A stretch of DNA of 64,000 nt from Ophiodon elongatus. Its lineage: Eukaryota; Chordata; Actinopteri; Perciformes; Hexagrammidae. Every line of letters starts with the position of its first letter. Within the stretch, counting starts at the first letter, position 1. Positions 24,414 through 39,336 of this stretch are shown here, one piece after another. The notes beneath the pieces were generated by a model. That model did no database searches. It saw only the letters and a list, made by a program, of their open reading frames with translations, and had not been told where the DNA came from. The translations under genes and the position numbers were made by a program. The stretch is from the NCBI GenBank assembly GCA_016806645.1, contig JACSYO010002062.1:5636001-5700000 (forward strand), in the 5' to 3' direction.

Positions 24414-25649
24414 TGTTTGTCCTCCCTGCTGCCAGGAAACTAATTACTTCACTGTGAGGAGAGTGGGTGGCTCAGGAGCCGGAAACAGAAACTTTGCTGA
24501 TCCGGCGGGAAATCTGCCGCTGGGGTTTGCGCCGGTTGAATTCAAGCTAACTGCTAACTGAATCTCGAGGAGCTGCCACTCACTTTACTCCTAGTGAAGT
24601 AGTTTACTAGAACGGGATGAATGAGACAAAAGTATGAGTAGTTTTCTTGTTTCTACCACTTTGGATTTAATCCAATAAACAAATACATAATACACAGACC
24701 CTGTACCATTCAGGGGACCGACAAAACCTAAGGCAGCTTTACTTCTTCGTCCTCTCATTCGGGTAGACTGGACGCTACAGTGACTCACTATCGCCTCTCG
24801 AGCTACAAGTGTTATTACATAGATGGTTAGCAGGCTCATTTTAGTCGAGATCTCTGCAACACAAAACATAGAAGTCTTTGAAGTTGCTTTTTGATTGTTA
24901 TGGAATTTGTCAAGAAATATGAACTTAATGTTTACGTTTCACGTAAAGTAAAAAAAAAATGAAGAAAAGGGTTATTTCTTGGAGGATTAGCTTGAGTTAT
25001 TCCTCAAAACAACATTTTCAAAATGTTGCTGTGGTAAGCACCTGTCTTGGAGTTTTCTTTTTAAATTACCATCCTTTGTCTTCATTTGCTGTATAGTGTT
25101 TATAATAACAACACATGTGCCTATATATGTGTAGTCTCGCTGACCCCGTTAACCTCCACAGAGCCAAAGAAAAATGACTGTTATCCGTCCTTTGATATTC
25201 TGCAGTTTGTCAGCCCTTTGGGTAGAGCTATAAGTGCTGCTATACTGCAAGGGTTAGAAACTCAATTTCCCATGGAGCTCAATGAGTAGAGCCCAGCACT
25301 AAAGCTGCCAAGGTTAGGGATTTCATTTTCTGTGTAGCTTGCTGGGTAGAACATATATCAGCACCAGTACTGTCAGGATATGAGCTTCAGCTCCCATTGG
25401 GGCCACCCATACTCAAGATGTATGCACTCCTGCTACTCTAAACCACTTTAGATGGAAGAGCCCACCAAGTGTCATATGTTTAATATGCTCTGTGGAAACT
25501 GATGGCCTTTGAATCATTAGGTTGCCGGAAAGATACCACTGGAGATGCCACGTCGGAATCCAAAAACAGGCTGGAAACTTTCCAAAAATTTTTTTGCCGA
25601 TAACCTGGGCTCAATTCTGAGTGTATACTCTAAAAGGGAGGTTTCACTT

Positions 25650-25750
25650 AGCAGTGGTGGAAGAAGTATTCAGACCCTTTACCTATGTACAAGTACTGTG
25701 TTGAAATACCCAAATACTATAATAATAAGTCCTGCATTAAAATGCCAAAA
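25650..25750. repeat. common teleost repeat scrap
   Basis: It begins agcagtggtggaagaagtat, then tcagaccctttacctatgta, and includes ataagtcctgcattaaaatg. This is a very frequent fish repeat motif that I recognise but cannot name. Only about 100 bp survive. Confidence 0.5.
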
Positions 25751-28700
25751 CCCACAGAACTTCATTCTGAAATGCTAGAGGAGATCTTTAAGTTTCTGAA
25801 AATACAAAATATATCACATATCATCTGAATTTTGCGGAAATTAGTAAAAATGATGCACAAGTCTTCAGTCTTGCATTTCAATTTTTCCCTTTGTGTGAAC
25901 ATTGTGACAAAGTAGCTGCAATCAAGCTGGAACATGCAGAGACTATATGAGATTCCACTTAAACTGAACGTTTTGTGAATTTATTTTTGGAATTATTATT
26001 ACCGACAAGTGCAGTGCCCGTTCGAGGTGTGGCCATTCGGAACGCGTACCCTTTTGAAACGGGCCGATTAGGAAATCCTGCTTACAGTGTTAGCGAGAAC
26101 CATTCATCGCTCATTGACTGCGGGCAAGTGAAGAAGAGTTGAATCATAATGGTATATCCAGCATCCAGCAGCAGAAGTGAACTGCAGTCAATGAGCCGCG
26201 GCCTGTAAAGGCCCACTCTGGATGACACGCTCGACTCAGTCTTCAGGACCCTGAAGCCCCGCCCCCGCTGCTGCACGGAGAACTTTTCAATGTTCGTTCA
26301 AAAGTTTTTCCTTATTGAATGTGTCGCGTGTGCTTATTGCACCGAATTCAACACTGCACGTCCTTGGATCCTCAGCAGTACACCCACCAAGTGTGAAGTA
26401 GATTGGATGAATGTTTCTTGAAATATGTGAAGGACATTCTCACATACAGGGATTCTTGCTTTATAGTTAAATGCATTTACATTTAAATAGACATTTTAAT
26501 ATTGTACGAGGTGGAGCTAATTTGATTGACTTTAAATAATGTTGGGTTGTTCAATTAATGCGTCATATTCTATTAGATCATTATAGGTCATAGGAAGGAT
26601 ACAATAAAAGTTTATTTTTAATTCGGTGCAAGCATTCACGCTACACTGCTGATTTTCATGTTTTTAATTCAAATACAGCCAAAGCCTTCGCTATACTTAC
26701 ATAGCTATTAAAGATTATGTTTCACAATGGCTTAATCTCTTGATAAAATGGAGAGTATGATCATGTATACAATGTATTCCAGTCCAGTGCTGTTGAAACT
26801 GCTGTATATCTCTGCTGTTTGTGGACATCGAACCTGACATAAAAGGACTGTAAAGCCCATTAAAATGTCCCTGAAACTTCTAATCCTTCTCATTTGCGAT
26901 CTTCTTGGCAAATGAATGACGGACCACACAGAATCTCAGATGGAGGAACAAAGCAATCCAATGTGGCATTTTACATGAAAGTACAGACCCCATACTGTGT
27001 GTTTGTTTGTGTGTGTGTCTGTGTGTTTGAGTCTGCAGCCTGAAGAGGAGGCAGATGTGGGTGGCAGGGAGTCTGTAGCGTGTCGCCGTACACTTCCTCA
27101 CCCTGTGGACCCACACAGGATGATGGGGATGGGCTGGATATGTGTGTGCATGCGTGTGTGTGTTCTCCCTGCTGACTTTCACCTCTGGAGTGAGCCTCAC
27201 AGTTCGCCTGGGTCCAGACCTCTGAATTGCCCCACTCCACCGAGCTGAAGGTGGAAACAGAGTTGACGGTTCTGTCTAATATCAGGCAACCTCACAGTGG
27301 AAGACGAATGAGCTAACCTCCGCTGGCTGATTTGCAGACTACACTCATTTGAGAACCCCACTGTAATGTATTTAAACTCTGCCTTTAGTATATAGTTATG
27401 ACTACTAGTGGTGGTGGTGTACCATGGATGCATCACATAACTTATTGTGCTTTTTTTCTTTCATTTCTCTAAAGTCTGGATTTGTCAAAGTTATCAAACC
27501 TTGTTAATTTAGAGAAATCCTGACATTAAGTTCTTTTAATTCTAACCTTGAGGTAAGGACATGAACTACACCTACGCAAAGAAAAGAAAAAAAGACTGCA
27601 TGCAAACAGGATCTTTTATTCCTGACAAATGCGTGTGTGGTTCTCACAGCCAGCTGGGTGTCTATTCTTCTCTTGTAAAGGCCGTGGCCATGGTTGAGTC
27701 CATGCCGCTGTGTTGAAAATAAATATTTAAAATGTAACCGTATTGTATGAACGCAGAGCAAGTGAGTGAAAAGAACGAGTGAAAGAAAGAGATGACAGCT
27801 CATGAATAGAGAGAAAACTCAAAATGAACCCTTTCAGACTCACTAATCACCTTCTGATGAATGCAGACGCTGATGAAAGCGTTGACGCTGTCTGACTGAA
27901 CCGCAGTCATCAACACGATTGATTGTCATTTTAATTGACAGATTGAGGCTGGTATCTCTGGGACTTACCAATACTGCTGCTGATTAATGTTGTATCCATC
28001 AATAAGGAAAATGTCTGCCTCAATTGCTGATTAGGTTTCTTGGGCACGATTGATTACATGTGGGGTGCTGCAAGGCTCAGGGCTCGCCTTGGGATCTTCG
28101 GTTTGTCGCTGTACTTTAGTCTTTTATTTTTTTATTTATCGCTCTGACGACAGATTAACTTTTGGGGACAAGAGGCTATGTTTCTAGGGTTCGAGTGTAG
28201 CCGGCAGATATCTGGGCCAAGTCGCTCTTTTCCGTGCACTGCTCGCTGTTTACAATCCGATTAAAAAATTGAGACAAGAGACTGAAGATGGAGTTGAGAG
28301 ACGACAGAAACCGAGTTCAAACCAATGAAAAGCTAAACCATCATCAGACAATCGCGGAGGGTTCTGAGATTGCATTTCGGTCGATGCGTTTCGCCTCTTT
28401 TTCTCTCCACATGGACTTTGCATTCAACCAAAACCTCCTTGAACATGATTAGTCAATACCGCTCAGACTAAAAACTGACACCAGAACGCTTCCGATGCCA
28501 AAGTCTTGTCCAGTTGCCTCCAGATTCTATATGTGATTCTGTTTATAGAGACTAGGTGTCATACATACAAGTGCCCAGCCAATATTGGTTTATTAAACAC
28601 CAATGAAAAGCATCTATTCCTTAATTAAATTACATTGCAAACAAAAATCATTGTCTTCCATCCCAAACTTTGTACAGTTGGATAAAAATAAAGCAAGTAT

Positions 28701-30542
28701 AATCCAACCAGAACAAATAAGTAGATACTGCATGTATCATCATCACATAAAGAGCAATAAATAAATAAGAAATAGTCTTCAGTCTCTTGAGTCGCCTTTG
28801 GCAAGATGAAAAACATGCTGGTGATGGAACGAGCACACAAATGCAATGTTCAATGGTTTAGGAGGTGGTGAGAGAATGGAATTGCTGATCTGTATTAGAA
28901 TTGTACTTTCCATGAATTCAAAAAACTTATGACATGATGTCTGCAAAAGTAATACCTAATTAAACTCAACAAAATACAATATATTATGAAAGTATTTAAA
29001 TATGTAGGAATTTTATTAGTATTTCACAATAAACTATTACTATTACTATACTATGACTAAAATACCATCACCACAGGTTTCTGGTTAAGTGTTTGTTACA
29101 TCTCAGTTGCCTTATGTCTGAAATTGACACTGTGCTTTACTTGATAGACTCAGCATCTGACCGTTTTCACCTCAATTCGCTCTTTGCTTGCTGCATTAAT
29201 ACGATGTTTCTTCTTTGCAAATTCTCCTGTGTTCAGCTTGTTTAATACAGATAATGTTGGCATTTTTTGTGCCCCGCAATACACCCAAACGCACACAAGC
29301 GTCATCTCTTTTATATCCCTCCGTCAGATAAAAAAGGAATTATTCTACAGATGGGCTAGAGGGAGCGATTGCATCATGTTCACATCTCAGACTGACTGAT
29401 GGCTCTGCTCACCATGTGTCCAGAACTGAGAATACGCTGCATGCTATTTCCAATTAGTGCCCGGCACTCTTTGGAGAGCGGCAAAATAAATTGAGATTTT
29501 GACAGATGGTGGATCTGAAGGAGTGGAGGGGAAACTAAATGATCGCCCCGGCATTGTCCACTGTTCAGTCTTGATGAAATTCAATATGGATAAGTCACGC
29601 AATCATGTGACGCAACGGAGCGTCTGGGTTTCAAACTTTGGCTCACTGCTGCTCTGCGTTGCAAACTATTTTGTTCATTAATAGGGTTTGCAGGCGAATC
29701 GATCACAGCTTGTTTTTGTGAGTGAAGCAAACGGAAATGTAACAACAAGCGCTTGTTATTGTTGCCATCATCAAAACCAGCAGAATTTGTATTTAGTATT
29801 CCTAATATTAATGTACTTTAACACCCCTCCCCACCCCCAAAAAAACGTATTTTTTTATGTAGTAAGAAGCAAAACAATGCATTTGAAACATTTATCTCAT
29901 CCGACCGACAGCGCTGCAATAACAGCTGCCTCGAGGATTGCACCCTGTGGATAATATACTAAAATTCTACCCTCGCTTCCAAACATTTTTCAACAGAAAG
30001 TAAGACATCCACACAACTGTCAGCAGCTAAGAAAATAATAGCATTCAGCCCAAAAGTGGTTTAGTTGTTGTTAAAATTGTTCTCGTACGAGTCACACGCC
30101 TGTCCTAAGCTGAAAGGAGCATCCTTCCACGCTACAGTCTGACAGATTAATGCCTGTGTTTGCAGAGCAGAAATATATGTTTAGAAAACCCACAAACTAT
30201 CTATTTGCTGAATTCCCGTCTCTGTCTTTGTTGAATTTGAATGACATCTTTCACTGACCCCTTTCATCATTTCATCATTTGTTCTCTCTCGCTTGTGTTT
30301 TACCTCTTTTTTTTTGTTTTGTTTTGTTTGCCCGCAGTAGTTGCTATGGCAACAAGGTATCGGTATCTTCTGACCTGACAGAAGCTCTTTTCGTCTGAGC
30401 TGCCTGCTCTTCATCCATAAATCAGACAACATGCCCGGGGAGGATGATCTACTCACGGCTTTACTAACTGAAACCCCACTCAAAGTAAGCGGGAATGAAC
30501 AAGACAACTTACAGATTCCGGAGCCATTTTCATTATGCAGGA

Positions 30543-30656
30543 TGAGAGAGAGAGAGAGCGAGAGCAAGGGGGAGAGAGAGCGAGAGAGCGAGAGAGAGAG
30601 TCTAACTACAGTGAGCAGCAGGAGTCATTGAGAGCTAGAGAGAGAGAGAGAGAGAA
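30543..30656. repeat. compound GA-rich tracts
   Basis: Two GA tracts (30543-30600 with gcga interruptions and 30630-30656) separated by about 30 bp of ordinary sequence. Confidence 0.93.
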
Positions 30657-32144
30657 AGAAAACACCACCTTTTGCAAATCAAATGTGTGATTGGAAGGGG
30701 GTAATTATCACCAACTCTGCAGTTCTTCAAAGTTAGAATAACTAAATTATTTTAGAATATTTAAGTTGTTTAGCTTGGTGACACATTTTCTGCACAGTTC
30801 AGGCCCAGTTCATCAGCCTTGTTTCCAGAAGGCAGCTGTTTTTAGCAAACAAATTCTGATGATGCAGCTTTTTATAAGCCCAGCACCAGACAGCAGACAG
30901 GAAAAGCTAGCAACTAGCAGGTGAAGAGTCTGGATATATAGCAGCTATAAGAGAAGCTGAAAAGACAGTGCATTTGGACTTATCATTAATAAGGTGGGCA
31001 TAAACATGACTCCAAATGAATAATATCTTCATCATAAATGTGAATAGGCGATTATTATTAATATATCATATATACATGAAAAACAAAAGTAAGTTCAGCA
31101 GTGTGATTAAATTTGATAACTTTTTGAACAGAGTTTGGTTGAATATACACAAAACTAACAAACAGGAATTACGGGTTTTGTTTGTAACTTTAGCTTTTTG
31201 CTTTTCGGAATGACTATTTCCATTCTGCTCTCATTCTAACAGGCTTTCTCTTTCACCTCATATCCTCTTTCACTAACTGCCTCGTTTTCAAATTCTCCAC
31301 GTTCCTCTTCGTCTCCCAGTGATCCTGCACCGTCTTTCGCGTGGAAACCTCACTCCATCAGTGCAATAAGCCATAGATTAACTACAGTTCAATAAAATGG
31401 CAGCTTCACAGTGTGAACCGCACAAGTCTTCACACCCTTTAAAACAATACACTTGCCCATATTATCATCTCTGGATGCAAATACTGCCCACATCCTTGCA
31501 TTATGCCCATTTTTCTCTGTGATCCAGGTGGGAGTTCAGCTCATTAGACGCCAGCAAATGCACATTCACTGCTCTGCATTTTCTTTAGCTCAACACTGAA
31601 GAAAAGTCTTCACCTCCATTTGACAGTAACCTCCCTCACATTATTTCCTGCTCGATGCACAGCATTAAAACAAAGTGACACAAAATGAGACAGAGCGGTC
31701 CAACCATACGCAACTACTTTTAACCAACTTTGAGTTATTGGGTTGAAATCATTTTCCCTCCCAAATGAATTGTCTGAGGCTTTTGGTGCTGCACAAGGAC
31801 AAATCTTACATTACTGATGGGTTTTTTTTGGAGCCTTGAAGTTAAATTGGCCTGAAGTGTATTCAGAAATATGTTTATGAAAGCTGGGAGAGAAGTTATC
31901 GAAAAATCAACAATTCAGAAAACATTTGAAATGTCAAATAATGGCGGTGAGTCGGAAGTTTTAACATTCGGATTGCGATGGGATTCAGTATCATAGACTC
32001 GTAGTAACTGGTCCACTCTAATCTGTGCTGTTTAACAGGAAGAACAACTTCTGAGTCAACGTGGGAACGCCTACAGGGGGCTGTCAATCATCATCAGGGT
32101 CGCATCGCTGAGAACACATCATCCTCTGGCCCTCAGGCTAAAAC

Positions 32145-32260
<116 letters not shown>

Positions 32261-33349
32261 CATTTGTGAGGGCTTCCTCTTCACCTTTACTTCATTCTGT
32301 AACACTTTGTACACTTTCTTATATTGTTATCTTTATGCATCATCAGCTTGTAATGTTCAGTGTGTTCCTGGAGTTATTCCGTGACTTGATGTGATTTATC
32401 GTCTTGATGTACCCACTTTTCCTCACCAGGCATTGTCTACTTCTACTTTAGCTTGTGCTTTTTTGCGTAATTTCTTTCCAGAATGGCTTTGAAATACATC
32501 AATAAAACAGATGTGAGCGTGTTGCGGTCGGCTGCGGGCAAAGGTGTAGGTGGAAGGAGTAACAGCCCCAGTTCACCAGCAATAGAATAAAAGCGAGAGG
32601 GTTTTTCAGCTTTGGAAAGAGCACAGCATGGGTCCTTTATTCAAAAAGCATAATGTAAGGTAGATGCATTGAAGCTCATGTTAACGAAGAGTAATGGATT
32701 TCTCTCTGTGTGACTGTTGAAAGTCAACGCAAAAAGGAGTTTGATATCCTTTTACACAACTCTGACTCAGGCACCAACATCTCAGGCACCCAACACCAAC
32801 TATATTCTGCAACCAAGCGTTATTCAGGCTTGGTTGGGTATAGGATTATACAATGGTCAACGTAAAACAAAGAAACTCATGATCAACCCATTTATTAAAA
32901 ATAAATTGTGCAACTGACCTCTTCTTGGTGAGAAAGTTTGTTACAATACAACTTCAAAAGTAAAACAAAAAGTCTTAAGGATACCTCTAAGCTGTATGTG
33001 TTCAATTATCAAAAGCATTTGTTTGTTAAATTCGAGTTTTGCTTTCATTTCGTCAGCTTCCAGGGTAATGAAAATGATCTGTCAAAAATAAATGATTACA
33101 TTTCTTTATATATTATATGCCCATTTGTCACAATGCACATTGCTGCTCCCTACTCTGCAATTCATCAGTATTACACATCGTTAAAACTGAATTTACAAGC
33201 AGATAATGTTGGTTTAAATACACCAACCTTAAAGTATTCAGTAAGCTTCATGATGTTATATCACGACAATAAAACATACATGATAATATCTTGTGAGTTT
33301 AAGGACTTAATCAGCATCCTAAAGGGCACTCCTCCAGTCAGTAGCTTAA

Positions 33350-33990
33350 AGTAACACTTGCTATATAACGCATTAAACATACTTATAGTATGTTATAATC
33401 CGCAAATAGCACTGTATAATTATAGTTAAAAACACTCACATATATTCATAATGCTGTATAACAATAATCCCAACACATTATAAAGCATTTTGTAAGGATT
33501 TAGAGGTAGAATACAAATACAATTGCTGGTCACTCACTGCCACTTTGCAATGATCATAGTGTAATGTAATTCCCATATATGATACATTAATGACTGTTAA
33601 TAATGCATTATAATGTGACTATAAATTACAAAAATGTAATTTACAATGTTTTGTGTGATTTATTTCTCACTTTACTGAAAGCAAACAATGACCATTATGA
33701 CAGTGATTATAATGCATTATTAAAATATTATAACATATTACAACTATGTGTGGTATAATACATGATCCTTGCAAAAAAATTGTCAGTGAGTGACCAGCAG
33801 TTATGAAGTGTTGAAGTGATGATACTTGACCTTATAAGTCATCATTAAATGCTTGATGTGTAATGAATATTGTTTTACAGCATTATGAATATTTATGAGT
33901 GCTATAATCATACCGTGCTATATGCAGATTGTAACACATTAAGTATGTTTACTATAGATCATATACCTGGGCGTTAAAGAAAGTGTGACA
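33350..33990. mobile_element. palindromic (foldback-like) AT-rich element, better-preserved copy
   Basis: The two arms are inverted repeats. The left arm (about 33368-33475) contains aaatagcactgtata and ttcataatgctgtataac. The right arm (about 33870-33985) contains gttttacagcattatgaa and taccgtgctatatgcagatt, their near reverse complements. Sub-repeats of the ttataatgcattat type recur inside. Nothing is coded. A shorter relative lies at about 12870-13280. This looks like a long-inverted-repeat MITE or foldback element; the exact ends and any target duplication were not resolved. Confidence 0.68.
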
Positions 33991-34282
33991 GAACTTCACA
34001 TTTTAAAAAGTACACATAGGACTAACTCGATGCAAATTGTAGAAATGTAAAGGAGAAATTGAGCCAGCCAGACTCTAGATGTAGCAGAGGAAGGTCAGCC
34101 AGTGAATCACTGATGCCTCTGGGGTTTTTGGAAACCAGGAGGAAGGAAGGAGAGAGACAGAGAGGAGGGTGGCTCGCCGGCAGGCTTTGCAAGGATGAAT
34201 GAGTAAGAGAGGGGAGGTAGGGAATAGTAAACTGTACCCAAAAGCAACAGAATGAAGAAGGTGGCAGGAGTGAGGATTATAT

Positions 34283-34285
<3 letters not shown>

Positions 34286-34321
<36 letters not shown>
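34286..34321. repeat. (AG)n microsatellite
   Basis: Pure AG tract of about 35 nt followed by a G-rich run (gggaggggggg). Confidence 0.96.
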
Positions 34322-34327
<6 letters not shown>

Positions 34328-34524
34328 GGGGACATGTCAACATAGAGCTTGGGTAGTTCTGGTAAGTGTAAGAGATGAGTTTTAGTAAGCAGCACCTGAA
34401 GGGCATGGAGGACTGACAGAGAGACAGAAGAGAGAGGCCGGATGGAGATAGACAGAGGGCAACCCTTGACTCAGCAGGGCAGGACACATGTCATGTAGTT
34501 AAGTCACGTAGAGCTCGAGACGTG

Positions 34525-34549
34525 CCCCCCACCCCCCTGTTCCCCCCCC
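34525..34549 (-). other. C-rich tract, potential G-quadruplex on the transcribed-sense strand
   Basis: The plus strand has C6, A, C6, TGTT and C8. Read on the minus strand it is G-rich, so it would be present in nrg3 pre-mRNA. Three long runs, one of which can be split, meet the usual motif. Confidence 0.5.
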
Positions 34550-36964
34550 TCTCATTCTGTCCATCATTCCTTCCACTCTCTATTTCTTTGCCACATAAAT
34601 AAGCACTTACACTATCTCTGATTTTGCCAGTGATTTAAAATCGGTCCGGTGTTGTGCTCACGGGCGTCTCCTGCTTGTAAATCACAGAGACAATCAAAGA
34701 CTTGTGGCTGGATTAAAAACTCGTCTCTTTCACGTTACAACCAGGATGCAATCCAAATAAAAATGGCAACAAGTGCAGATGAGATCAGAACATCTGTACC
34801 AGTTGTTGTAAGTCAACTACTATTAAAAAGTATACTGTGCAGCATTTTCCTTAAAGACAAGCATCACTTACGAGCTATTAAAAATGTGTGGCGGTGTTTG
34901 TATCTGCAGAGACCCTGTCCTTTTCCTCGTATATTATCTTTTCTTCCTATTGTCTGTGTTATCTTTGCTTCTGGCGTCAGCAAAGAGACTTTGGACCCTT
35001 GTGACGGTTTATCCCACAAACAATAACAGCGTGAAGGTGAGGATGGGAGTTTATCAAAACGTAGCGACCCGGTTAAATCTCTGGTTGGTTTATAAATCAT
35101 CCGACCGAGCTGCACAGTAGACCTAGAAATTAAGACATTTCTTCATCCGATATGGCAAAAGATATGCGCTCCGAGCAACAGATACTGCAGCTTCTGTGCA
35201 GACTGAAAGTGATGTAGACGGGATGGCTCCACACTACGCCAGTCTCTACTGATTAGTTTAGAGAAAATACAACTCCCTCCTCCAAACAAAAGTAAAGGTG
35301 ACTTTTACCACTGCAACCCTGAAGCCTGAACCAACTGTCCAACTATTGCATAATGATATCATAAGAAGATGCACATATTTACGTGGTGTGTTTAACTTTT
35401 TCAGTATAAAAGGCTCAAACCAAACAGTCAAATAGTAAATCCAGAATGAAGGTGGTGCAACATGATAGCCGGAGTTATTTTTATCTCCCCAGCTATAAAG
35501 GACTCTTGTTCCTCTTAGTGCAGTGCAGTTTAATATGGCCATGCAACCAGAGCAGTGATCCTTGATCAGTTCCCTTGTTCCCGGAGGATTAATGACTACA
35601 GGCCCTGGAGTGGAGCCATAGCTAGGCGGTGCAAAGGCAAAGCAGCGTGTCTTAATGTACCCAGACACCCGTCTCCATTTAGGCTGAGCTGAGGGGGTGG
35701 AAGGATACATGGTGCGATGAGGTCAGCCTTATAAAGTGAAAGGGAGACGGAGGAACAAGGGCAGGATGGTTGACTGGAGGGCTGCGAAGTAGAACAGGTC
35801 AGTGTAGGTGAATGGCAGTTGTTTTTTGTGCTAACTTTTTGGGTTATGTTGTCAGGATATAATTTATGTAGTCTTGGATTCATTTAATTCATGTTTTATT
35901 TGTATTTTAATTCTGCAGTGAATTTTGTTGAAGGGCCAAAAAAGTCTCTCAAGTTTTTCTTGTCAAGGCCATTGCATATAAAAAACAGATATGATGGTAA
36001 ATACGACATATTTATTAAAATGCTTTTCGTAGCATTTAATCGAAATCTTTTTGCAACCCTTGTTTTGAAGTGCTACAAAAATAAAGCTTTACCTACGTAC
36101 TTACTATGTTTCTGTTTTAGAGCCAAAATGAAACACTTTACCAGTTCATACAGCAAAAAAATCTTAATAGACAATGAATAAGATACATAACACTTGAAGT
36201 CACAGCTGGACTGTAAATGTGTAAAGTAGGTATATAGAATATGCCATCACATAACTCCTTAGTTTAGTTAAATCAGAAAAATAGGAGGACCTCTTTAAAT
36301 ATGAATTTTTTAAAATGCAGATACATTTTTTATTTAATTTATATAAGAAGTAATCAAATGCTTCATGCATAAACATATTCTTTAATAATTATTTTAAGGT
36401 TTAATGTTCTTTTAATCTCTCTTAATATCACATTGGGAGTGGAGCGATGTGGCTTTAATTATTCTCAACACATAAGTCAAGCTTTCTCAGACCAGTATAG
36501 AGACACTTCCGTGTTCCACGTTGCAAAGTGCTGTTCGTAATAATACATGCTTTTTGTGAATGATAAGATATAGAGAAAAATATAAATCAATAGGCATTGA
36601 GAAATATTAAACAGAGAGAGACTAAATCTTCTGACACTCTGGACGCTTCTATCAGGGAAGATTTGTCGAGATGGTTTGCAGTGAAACTCCCATCTCTCGC
36701 GTCTACAACGACACTATCCTCAGTTGTCAACGGTAAGCACTTTAGAAAAGGAGCATTAATAAGCAATTTGGATGAGGCAATTTCGAGTCATTTTGCTCCA
36801 CTACCTCTCTCATCCAACCGCTCCATCACAGAGGCCTGCTGGCCATTAGCACGTTTTCCACCTGCGTTCATGGCACGTTGTCATAATCGTTAAACTCACC
36901 AGGGCTGGTATTGGGAGGGCTGTCATTAGATGGGACAGTTGCTTAAATTGCTAAGGTTGTGTGC

Positions 36965-36966
<2 letters not shown>

Positions 36967-36998
<32 letters not shown>
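36967..36998. repeat. (AC)16 microsatellite
   Basis: Pure AC tract of 32 nt. Confidence 0.97.
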
Positions 36999-37000
<2 letters not shown>

Positions 37001-39315
37001 ATCTGAATCAAAAATAGTCACACTGAAGAAATGGCAACAGAATAAATATACACATATATAAAAATGACGCAAGGCAGCAACAAACATATTTTGTTGCCCT
37101 ACCTTGCAGCAAGAAGTTGCTGAAATAAGGTTTGTTCTAAGCTTCTCAGTGGACTAAGATTGTGATAATGTGACCATATAGTTTTATTACGCTGCTTAAA
37201 TCAATGATCCCGGACAAAATGTAATGCATCCAAGTGAAGCGGACTTCGCTGCACAAAACCTTAATTTCATCTTTTCATACTGTTTGTGCTATCGAATACT
37301 AAATACTCGTCGATATATATATACGGATTTCAGCCAAGAAGTTGTTGTGGAGTTGTTGAGTGCTAAAACTAAAGCTAGTGTCATGTGATTATACGTTTCT
37401 ATGCATAAACACATACGGTTGGATTTTGATCAAGACTGTTATTAAATTATGTCCTGATGAACTTTTATAAAAAGTAATAATACAAATATTTTCGAGCAGT
37501 TGACACATTTGTACACACTTCTATCAGAGGTTAAAACTGGAGTTAGACACCTTAGCTCTGAAATAAACTACTAATGCAAAGTAGAGTTTTGAGGTTGAGC
37601 TAAAAGGTATTAATGACATCCCACTTTTTGCCTGTGAACATCCACTCAGTCTCTCATCCAGAGCCAGCGTGACAAACAAACAACTGAGAGCATGTTTTTT
37701 TGTGCGCTGGCTCCGCTGGTGAGTCGCAGGTCATTCTGGTGATGTGCCATCACCCTGTTCTGTACGATGTGACGCGACCAGACTACAAAGTGCTCCATCT
37801 CTCTATTACAATGTTTACAGTTTGTGATTGCGCTGCTAAATATTTACTTATTACCTACATGACATCGTGACAACGTGACATCACATCCTTTTCTCAGGGC
37901 TTTGTTCGGGGCAATGTTGGGTTAAACTAGCCGGCCAAGGCCTATTTTGTATCGTCTCATCACTTGATCATATAGAGGCATAGAGACATTGGACAACATC
38001 AACATACATATTACCCAGCAATCAATATTGTATATCTGTATAACTAAAATATCAAAGAAAATAAGAAATTATTAATTTCATTGAATAGTTTGAATTCATT
38101 ATTTGGGTTTGCTTATCTGAAAGATTTTGGTGGTTAAACTATGAGTTCTTCTTTAGGAACTCGTAGTACTTCACAGATGGGTGCTCAATAAACCTTGCTC
38201 CTTGTATACTTGAGTCCGTTGATGGCATTGCATTGCTGATTGGTCTGCTTTGCAACTGCATTGCAACAACACTGCAGTTTTATACAGAAGTTGACAGGCA
38301 AATAACAACTCCATTTTAGATTTAATTTGTTTTCACATTGATCATCTATTTAAAAATTGTACGCGTTTGCTTGAAAAAACAACCCCAACATTTTTTTTAT
38401 TCATTTTTAGCAGTTTTCTCACTTCATGAACCGTTATTTCAATCTGTAATATGAGTAATGTAGTTAGGGAGTGAAGGAGGAGAGACTGTCTTTCAGCAAT
38501 AAACACATTTTAATTGTCACATTTGAGGCTGAAAATCCCTGTGCATTGGATAGAAATGTAGTTTGATGTGAGATATATTTACATAATTTCCACTTTGTCT
38601 GGAACATTTTGTATGATAAATCCTTTCTACAAAGCACTAAATATTCTAATCATAAACTGGCTTCTTGAATAATGCATTTGCAATGCAATTTACAATAAAT
38701 GCTGATGCAAATAATTATTAAAATAAAGAAAAACACAGAAATGCTTCATGTGCAATCAGTGTCTGACCAGTAACGTATATTTACACACTGCACTTTGACT
38801 AATCTGAGCACAGTACAAGTGCAGAAGCCAAACCCGCAAACTCCCATGATATATAAAAAAAATGGAAAAAAGGTAAACACGACACAAGCTTGAAGCAGCA
38901 GATTGGTAAAACATGAAGAATAGAAGCAAGCTATGTGCTACTGTGCAGGAGAATCGCCTCTCCCTGCCTGCCACCCTTGGCCCGTTATTAATGACCTGTG
39001 ACTGGAGGGTGGATGCAAGCAGCGAGCGCACCAGCATGCACTTCTCTGGGATAATCTGCATCCCATTGCCACATTCTTCACTCAGCACCAGCCGACAAGA
39101 CCCATACCTCAATGTAAATTGGGCCTCCACGAGCCATTATGGCCCGTACGTGGCCGCAGCCAAAAGTCTTGATCAGACGCTCGGCGGTAACGCTGGACAA
39201 TACGTACGAGAAAACCAGCCATGTTGTGTGGAACAAACAACCAAGCTATCGATTTTTATATTCAATCCAAAACATTTGCGATTCACTGAAATATTTTAAG
39301 TAAAGCCAAGTCGCA

Positions 39316-39336
39316 CTGGGGGGTGGGGGGGTGGGT
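39316..39336 (+). other. potential G-quadruplex motif
   Basis: Runs of G6, G7 and G3 separated by single T bases give at least four G-triplets with short loops on the plus strand. This is the template strand for nrg3, so the structure would form in DNA and not in the transcript. Confidence 0.6.

Noticed and set aside
26971..27240. Minus-strand frame with GEEVY, recalling the SEEVY of the NRG3 stalk
   Set aside because: No transmembrane segment follows; the region is a TG/CA-rich mosaic and the true stalk exon is at 10320-10422.
38756..39299. Overlapping open frames of 124 (minus) and 128 (plus) codons
   Set aside because: No domain or splice-site support for either strand. Kept only as a possible conserved non-coding patch.
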